Assembly: GCF_029868745.1 (NCBI RefSeq)
Contig: NZ_JARWOP010000375.1
Coordinates: 1 to 56,444 of the forward strand
Source: Nocardia wallacei
GTDB taxonomy: Bacteria; Actinomycetota; Actinomycetes; Mycobacteriales; Mycobacteriaceae
Direction of reading: 5' to 3'
DNA length: 56,444 nt
Shown piece by piece: positions 53,201 to 56,444 of this stretch; the first letter of the stretch is position 1; each line of letters opens with the position of its first letter. The notes below the pieces were generated by a model. It had not been told where the DNA came from, searched no databases, and saw nothing but the letters and a program-made list of their open reading frames with translations. Position numbers and translations under genes: made by a program.

Positions 53201-53477
53201 CCCCGAGCATCGACGCGGCGGCACACGGAATATTCACCGACACGCTCTGCGGCGAATACGACACCAGCGCAGCACTCACGCTCCCGGCGTGCCCCTGCTG
53301 CGGCCATGAGAAAGATGCCTGCTCCTGATACACCGGCAACAACGGCACCAGTACCGCCAGCACCGCACCGGCCAGACCGGTCACCGCGGCGACAAACCGC
53401 CACCAGCGGGACCGACCGTCGTCGGCGATCTTGGAGCCGCTGACAACCGCAGCCGGAGCGCTACGCGTCGCCGTCAT
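50214..53477 (-). CDS. Arabinosyltransferase of the EmbA/EmbB/EmbC family
   Basis: 1087 residues, the usual Emb length. An N-terminal transmembrane helix (FVAAVTGLAGAVLAVLVPLL) leads to an extracellular beta-rich domain, then a GT-C transferase core with about twelve membrane helices. The catalytic DD is in AGTADDGYIFGMARTAGHAG near residue 300. The C-terminal ~350 residues form the periplasmic carbohydrate-binding domain. These enzymes add arabinose from decaprenyl-phosphoarabinose to arabinogalactan or lipoarabinomannan and are ethambutol targets. This copy stands alone beside a TetR gene rather than in an embCAB cluster. ATG 53477 is chosen because upstream codons lack Emb similarity. Confidence 0.93.
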   Translation of the reverse strand: MTATRSAPAAVVSGSKIADDGRSRWWRFVAAVTGLAGAVLAVLVPLLPVYQEQASFSWPQQGHAGSVSAALVSYSPQSVSVNIPCAAASMLGERGGNLVSTVPPASGSAWHYGLNVVVTPVVEGGRLQVVLRDKVLLDRPVAELPPGCRVVVFSDSARTTVDSGGGEPVMLREDFRPQLVGVFTDLADPAAVGARADVVIDSRFTTSPTGWKLAAIIGAVAATAAALWALHRLDRLDGRGHRRVFPRRWWRPRPVDGVIVGILVLWYIIGAGTADDGYIFGMARTAGHAGYLANYFAYFGVPETPVGIPYDNVIGLLARVSPASVVVRLPELVFGIACWLLISREVVPRLGVAARTERWAVWAGGLALLAFWLPYNNGLRPEPAVAVAVLLTWVSVERALATRRLTPAAVALIPAALAVVTNPTGLICLAALLAGARPLTLILVARARRVGYLPLIAPALATGLVVLVVVFAGQPLSEIAAMRQAHGVVGPDMPWYTEYLVYQGLFEPAPDGSLARRFAMLFLFLVLAIAVAVLLSHHGRIPGLAAGPTRRIVGTTLAAIPLLIFSPTKFTHHFGIYAGLAGAVAVVAAVACGPGIIRSARNRTLLAVAVVVVLAVSFASSNSWWYVASYGIPWWDKPISVHGVSAGLVLLAAAMLLIAIAGWHHVREPFRVVPRTTTRAVPMLTVTAALIVAVEVASFVKAAVEQYPAFSLAESNLAAIAGRPCGLADDVLVEPDPNIGMLAPISGDPATALGAGTAIGFGPDGVNRADLSSDGSDAAAASVGQSLGSDGTTTKTGGDTGRASGDTTDPSTSGINGTTIALPFGLDPARTPVLGSYGSPGADKHLVSGWYRMPVPHSRGQLLAISAAGRIASTDLDNQPVPGQTVEVEYGTVGDDNAVRSLGTITPDDVSVLQPAWRNLRVPLRELPDQADAVRIVASVSSSDPKQWVALTPPRLPQTRTLDTVVGHDIPVLLDWLVGLQFPCQQPMRHRDGVAELPHYRITPDFSGAQMTTNWQSHSSGGPLGYTQLLTTTQTVPTYLRDDWKRDWGQLQRLIPLDPSTSPAHLDTTTIQRSALTNPGPLNFNVR

Positions 53478-53570
53478 CCCGCGACCCCGCCAACCCAGTC
53501 GCACCGGGCCCGGGTCGCCGCGCAATACAGCTGGCAGACAGCGTGTTCGATCACCGCACCACATTTAGTT

Positions 53571-53608
53571 GAAACACTTGTTACAGTCAAGACGGCGACC
53601 ACTAGAGT
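53571..53608 (+). promoter_or_regulatory. Probable TetR operator and leaderless promoter
   Basis: GAAACACTTGTTAC (53571-53584) contains the half-sites of the perfect palindrome found at 54250-54273 but closer together. TAGAGT at 53603-53608 is a -10 candidate ending 6 bp before the GTG at 53615, and no ribosome-binding site exists, so the transcript may be leaderless. The operator would allow autoregulation and might also affect the divergent arabinosyltransferase gene. Confidence 0.5.
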
Positions 53609-53614
53609 CATGGC

Positions 53615-54184
53615 GTGGCCCGCCGAACAGACCATGAGAAGCGCGAGCAGCTCCTGGCCCAGGCCAGCGAGATCCTCTGCCGCCGAGGGATCGTCGACAC
53701 CTCACTGCGAACCCTCGCCACCGAGATGGGCACCAGTGCCAGGATGCTGATCTACTATTTCGGCTCCAAGGAACAACTGCTCCTCGATGTCCTCGCCCTC
53801 CACCGGCAGCAGGTCACTCCGAGTTCGGAGGACCTCACATCTCCGGCGGGGTTGCGCGCGTGGGCATTCGCCGACTGGGAATCGATGATGCGCGGCGAGA
53901 AGCGCATCGGCGTCCGGATTCAGGAGCAGATATTCGGCGCGGCCTGCGCGCAGGACAGCCCCTACGCCGCCTACACCTCGGAGACTCTCACACAACTGAT
54001 CCGCAATCTCGAGGCAATGCTGCGAGCCATCGGCATGCCCGCCGAGCTCGCCGCCACCCGCGCCGACATAACAATCAACGCGTTGCAAGGACTTGTCATG
54101 CGCTACTGCACCGCCGAAGACCCCACCCTCATCGACCGCAGCTTCCGGCGATTGATCGACGACCTATTGCTGGCGCCATTCTGA
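53615..54184 (+). CDS. TetR-family transcriptional regulator
   Basis: 189 residues. Helix-turn-helix: HEKREQLLAQASEILCRRGI, VDTSLRTLATEMGTSARML and IYYFGSKEQLL. The C-terminal ligand domain is alpha-helical (DWESMMRGEKRIGVRIQEQ and on). It lies divergent from the arabinosyltransferase and 212 bp upstream of the P450; related GAAACA/CTTGTTTC sites lie before both this gene and the P450, so it probably represses itself and the P450. Confidence 0.86.
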   Translation: MARRTDHEKREQLLAQASEILCRRGIVDTSLRTLATEMGTSARMLIYYFGSKEQLLLDVLALHRQQVTPSSEDLTSPAGLRAWAFADWESMMRGEKRIGVRIQEQIFGAACAQDSPYAAYTSETLTQLIRNLEAMLRAIGMPAELAATRADITINALQGLVMRYCTAEDPTLIDRSFRRLIDDLLLAPF

Positions 54185-54249
54185 TTCACAGCGAGCTGGT
54201 TTCTCTCAATTCCGCCGCGCCTGCATGAATCGCCAATAGCCCTGGATAC

Positions 54250-54273
54250 GAAACAAGTTGGAATGCTTGTTTC
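54250..54273. promoter_or_regulatory. Perfect palindromic operator upstream of the P450
   Basis: GAAACAAG-N8-CTTGTTTC, a perfect 8+8 inverted repeat, 123 bp before the P450 start. It shares both half-sites with the element upstream of the TetR gene, which makes that regulator the likely binder. Confidence 0.7.
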
Positions 54274-54395
54274 CCCGAACCCATTGAACTGCAACAGCTC
54301 CCGGTAACATCCCCCAGCATGCCCACACAACGAATGCCAGGCCGTCCCGCAGTAGGCCGAAAGGGATCCAACGCGGCACCGCGCGCGGGAGTTAT

Positions 54396-55646
54396 GTGTT
54401 GAGCAATACAGATCCGAACTCCAACGGGAAGTCCCTGACCACGCATGGGTCCCCGGTACCCGCCGACTCTCACGTGCGGCTGGACACCCCCGCGTTCGCG
54501 GCCGACCCGCACCGCGCCTACGAGAACATGCGGCGACGCGGACCCCTGGTGCCCATCGAGCTTTCTCCTGGCGTACCGGCGACACTCGTGGTCGGCTTCC
54601 AGGTGGCCGTGCAGATCCTCAACGACGAACATCATTTCCCCGCCGACTCCCGTCGATGGGAGAAGAACGCGCCATCGGACTCCCCGATGCTGCCGATGTT
54701 GGGTTATCGCCAGAATGCGCTGCGCACCGCGGGTGCGGAACACGAGCGATACCGGCGCACCATTGTCGCGGCGTTGGACACCGTCGACCTGCACAAGGTG
54801 CACGGCGCTGTTGCTCGGGCCGCCGAAGTGCTGATCAACGGCTTCTGCGAAACCGGAACCGCCGACCTGCGAACCGATTACGCGTTTCCGTTGACCTTTC
54901 GGGTCATCAGTGAACTGATGGGCTTTCCCGAAGACGCCGCGGCGGCGGCCTACCACGGGATGGCCGCGATGCTGGAGGGTGTGGGCGCCGAAGAAGGGCA
55001 ACAGCAGTTCGTCCAGGCGCTGATAGGAGTTGTCCAGCAGAAGCAGGCCGAGCCGGGCGACGATTTGACCTCCGAGTTGTTGAAGCACCCGGACGGGCTC
55101 GATGCCATGGAAATGGTGAATCAGGCCGCGCTCCTGTTCTCGATGGGTACGGAGCCGACCTGCAATCTCATTCTCAATGCGCTACTGCAGTTGATGACTG
55201 ATGAACATTACGGCGGCGAGGTACTCAGCGGCGCCATGGCCACCCGGGACGCCATCGATGCGGTGCTGTTCGAGGATCCCCCGCTGGCCAACTGGTGCGT
55301 GAGCTACCCCAAACAGCCGCAACTCATCGGCGATACGTGGCTGCCGGCCGATCAACCGGTGGTCATCAGCCTGGCCGCCTGCAACAACGATCCCGCCGTC
55401 GCAGGCGGTGACCGCAGGGGCAACCGGTCGCATCTCGCGTGGGGCGGCGGCCCGCACGGCTGCCCGGCCCAGCCCCTCGCCCACACGATTGCCTCCCAGG
55501 GCATCGACCTGCTGCTCGACGCGCTGCCGGATATCCGCCCGAAAGTGCCTGTGCAGCAACTACCTTGGCGGCCGGGGCAGTTCCATCGAGCGTTGGCGGC
55601 ACTACCGGTTCAGTTTCCGGCGTGCCCGCCGATGCGTCTCGTCTGA
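54396..55646 (+). CDS. Cytochrome P450 lacking the ExxR motif
   Basis: 416 residues. The heme-ligand loop is HLAWGGGPHGCPAQPLA with Cys356 as axial thiolate, and the I-helix carries SMGTEPTCN (Thr near 255). The K-helix, expected to hold ExxR, reads AIDAVLFEDPPL: Glu and Arg are replaced by Ala and Phe, recalling the Streptomyces CYP157 group, which also lacks ExxR. The fold should still bind heme, but chemistry is unproven. GGGAG precedes the GTG at 54396. Its 3' end overlaps the facing BVMO gene by 37 bp. Confidence 0.87.
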   Translation: MLSNTDPNSNGKSLTTHGSPVPADSHVRLDTPAFAADPHRAYENMRRRGPLVPIELSPGVPATLVVGFQVAVQILNDEHHFPADSRRWEKNAPSDSPMLPMLGYRQNALRTAGAEHERYRRTIVAALDTVDLHKVHGAVARAAEVLINGFCETGTADLRTDYAFPLTFRVISELMGFPEDAAAAAYHGMAAMLEGVGAEEGQQQFVQALIGVVQQKQAEPGDDLTSELLKHPDGLDAMEMVNQAALLFSMGTEPTCNLILNALLQLMTDEHYGGEVLSGAMATRDAIDAVLFEDPPLANWCVSYPKQPQLIGDTWLPADQPVVISLAACNNDPAVAGGDRRGNRSHLAWGGGPHGCPAQPLAHTIASQGIDLLLDALPDIRPKVPVQQLPWRPGQFHRALAALPVQFPACPPMRLV

Positions 55647-56443
55647 CGAGTGAGAACGAAACCGTCATAGTCGTCGGCGGCGACCTGGTCGCATTTCTCG
55701 CGATATGCTCCGACGCCGCCGATGTACGCGTACATCACCCGCGGTTTGCCGGGGACATTCGATCCCACATACCAGGAGTCCACCTTCGGGTACAGCGTCA
55801 TATCGCCGACTTCGCCGACGTGCCTGGTCCATTCCCGCTCCGCGTCGACCTCGGCCTCCATGGTCGTGACGTCCTGGGACCGCATCGCATCGATCGCGTC
55901 CGCGACCCAATCGACGTGCTGCTCGATGGACACCATCATGTTCGACAGCACCGACGGGCTCCCCGGGCCCGCGAGCACGAAAAGGTTCGGAAAGCCCGCC
56001 ACCGCGACGCCGAGGTAGGTGACGGGCCCGGCTGCCCATTTCTCCCGCAATGACACGCCACCCCGGCCGCGAATGTCGATCGCGGCCAGCGCACCGGTCA
56101 TCGCGTCATATCCGGTGGCGTAGATGATGTCGTCGAATTCGAAACTCTCCTCCGTCGTTTCGAGTCCGGAGGCGGTGACCTCGGTGAGCGGGGTCGCGCG
56201 AACGTCCACGAGCCGGACATTGGGACGATTGAAGGTCTCGTAATAATCCGTCCCCAGAACCGGGCGCTTGACGCCGAAAAGGCCCGCGGGCTGAAGAAGC
56301 CGGGCGACAGCCGGGTCCGTCACGATCTCGGCGATTCGCTCGCGAATGAACTGGGCGGCGGTCTCGTTGGCGGCTTCGTCGGCGAGCAGATCCGTGTATC
56401 CGACCAGCATGCTGACCAATTCGCTGTCCTTGTCCTCCCACAC
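55610..56443 (-). CDS. Baeyer-Villiger monooxygenase, C-terminal part (5' end outside window)
   Basis: The frame is open to the right edge, so the start lies beyond it. The visible 277 residues match the C-terminal half of class B flavin monooxygenases: YATGYDAMTGALAAIDIRG, then GFPNLFVLAGPGSPSVLSNM, IEQHVDWVADAID and a final ADDYDGFVL. The same blocks occur in the BVMO at 29931-31523 (GFPNLFLLTGPGSPSVLANM). The FAD motif and fingerprint are off-window. Convergent with the P450, whose last 37 bp it overlaps; a P450-BVMO pairing could act on one ketone-forming route (inference). Confidence 0.85.
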   Translation of the reverse strand: MWEDKDSELVSMLVGYTDLLADEAANETAAQFIRERIAEIVTDPAVARLLQPAGLFGVKRPVLGTDYYETFNRPNVRLVDVRATPLTEVTASGLETTEESFEFDDIIYATGYDAMTGALAAIDIRGRGGVSLREKWAAGPVTYLGVAVAGFPNLFVLAGPGSPSVLSNMMVSIEQHVDWVADAIDAMRSQDVTTMEAEVDAEREWTRHVGEVGDMTLYPKVDSWYVGSNVPGKPRVMYAYIGGVGAYREKCDQVAADDYDGFVLTRQTRRIGGHAGN

Positions 56444-56444
56444 C

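Noticed and set aside
50214..53477. Dedicated link of the arabinosyltransferase to the conflict locus
   Set aside because: It lies 228 bp upstream of the vWA gene start on the same strand but is a cell-wall enzyme with its own neighbours; adjacency alone is not evidence.

Overview
The window comes from a high-GC, mycolic-acid actinomycete, most likely Nocardia or a close relative. The signs are a full-length EmbA/B/C-type cell-wall arabinosyltransferase, many mycofactocin- and F420-type redox enzymes, GTG starts and possible leaderless promoters. The assignment rests on gene content only; no alignment or database search was possible.

Layout. (1) 1-6.7 kb: stress and housekeeping accessory genes: a CBS-domain gene cut by the window start, an ArsB/NhaD-type permease, a second CBS protein, an alpha/beta hydrolase, a DUF2267-DCoH fusion, a PAS-ANTAR antiterminator, a small charged protein and a Cys-rich four-helix copper-binding protein. 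(2) 7.5-39.5 kb: a large catabolic island. It holds an 11-gene minus-strand operon (23.9 to 12.8 kb), a 3-gene beta-oxidation operon (9.9 to 7.5 kb), a 5-gene plus-strand operon (27.3-33.3 kb: SDR, CocE-type esterase, Baeyer-Villiger monooxygenase, alcohol dehydrogenase, COG2085 reductase), a CoA ligase-thiolase-SDR operon (35.1-38.7 kb) and two regulators (TetR, AraC). Five operon or gene heads carry a near-identical promoter-operator motif with core GAC-N7-GTC; two weaker copies flank the TetR gene. The island is bracketed by two direct repeats of 110 bp differing at 6 positions (6931-7040 and 40019-40128).

How the catabolic genes fit together (inference). Mycofactocin-type SDRs and the MDR dehydrogenase would oxidise alcohols to ketones. 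The BVMO and a luciferase-like monooxygenase, served by a flavin reductase and an operon-encoded RibBA, would insert oxygen. The CocE/NonD esterases would open the esters. A crotonase retaining all five active-site residues I remember for 6-oxocamphor hydrolase would cleave a cyclic 1,3-diketone by a retro-Claisen reaction. CoA ligases, crotonases, SDRs, a classical thiolase and a Cys-less thiolase/DUF35 pair would finish the chain. An alicyclic or terpenoid substrate fits best.

(3) 40.6-42.3 kb: an alpha/beta hydrolase and a CPBP membrane protease. (4) 42.4-50.0 kb: a probable biological-conflict (defence) locus. An EACC1-like protein and a caspase-SF1 helicase fusion on the plus strand converge on, and overlap by 12 bp, a vWA-PP2C-kinase triad of the TerY-P type on the minus strand. 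(5) 50.2-56.4 kb: the arabinosyltransferase, a TetR regulator with its probable operators, a cytochrome P450 lacking the ExxR motif, and the C-terminal part of another BVMO that runs off the window.

I see no rRNA gene, complete tRNA, CRISPR array, transposase or integrase.
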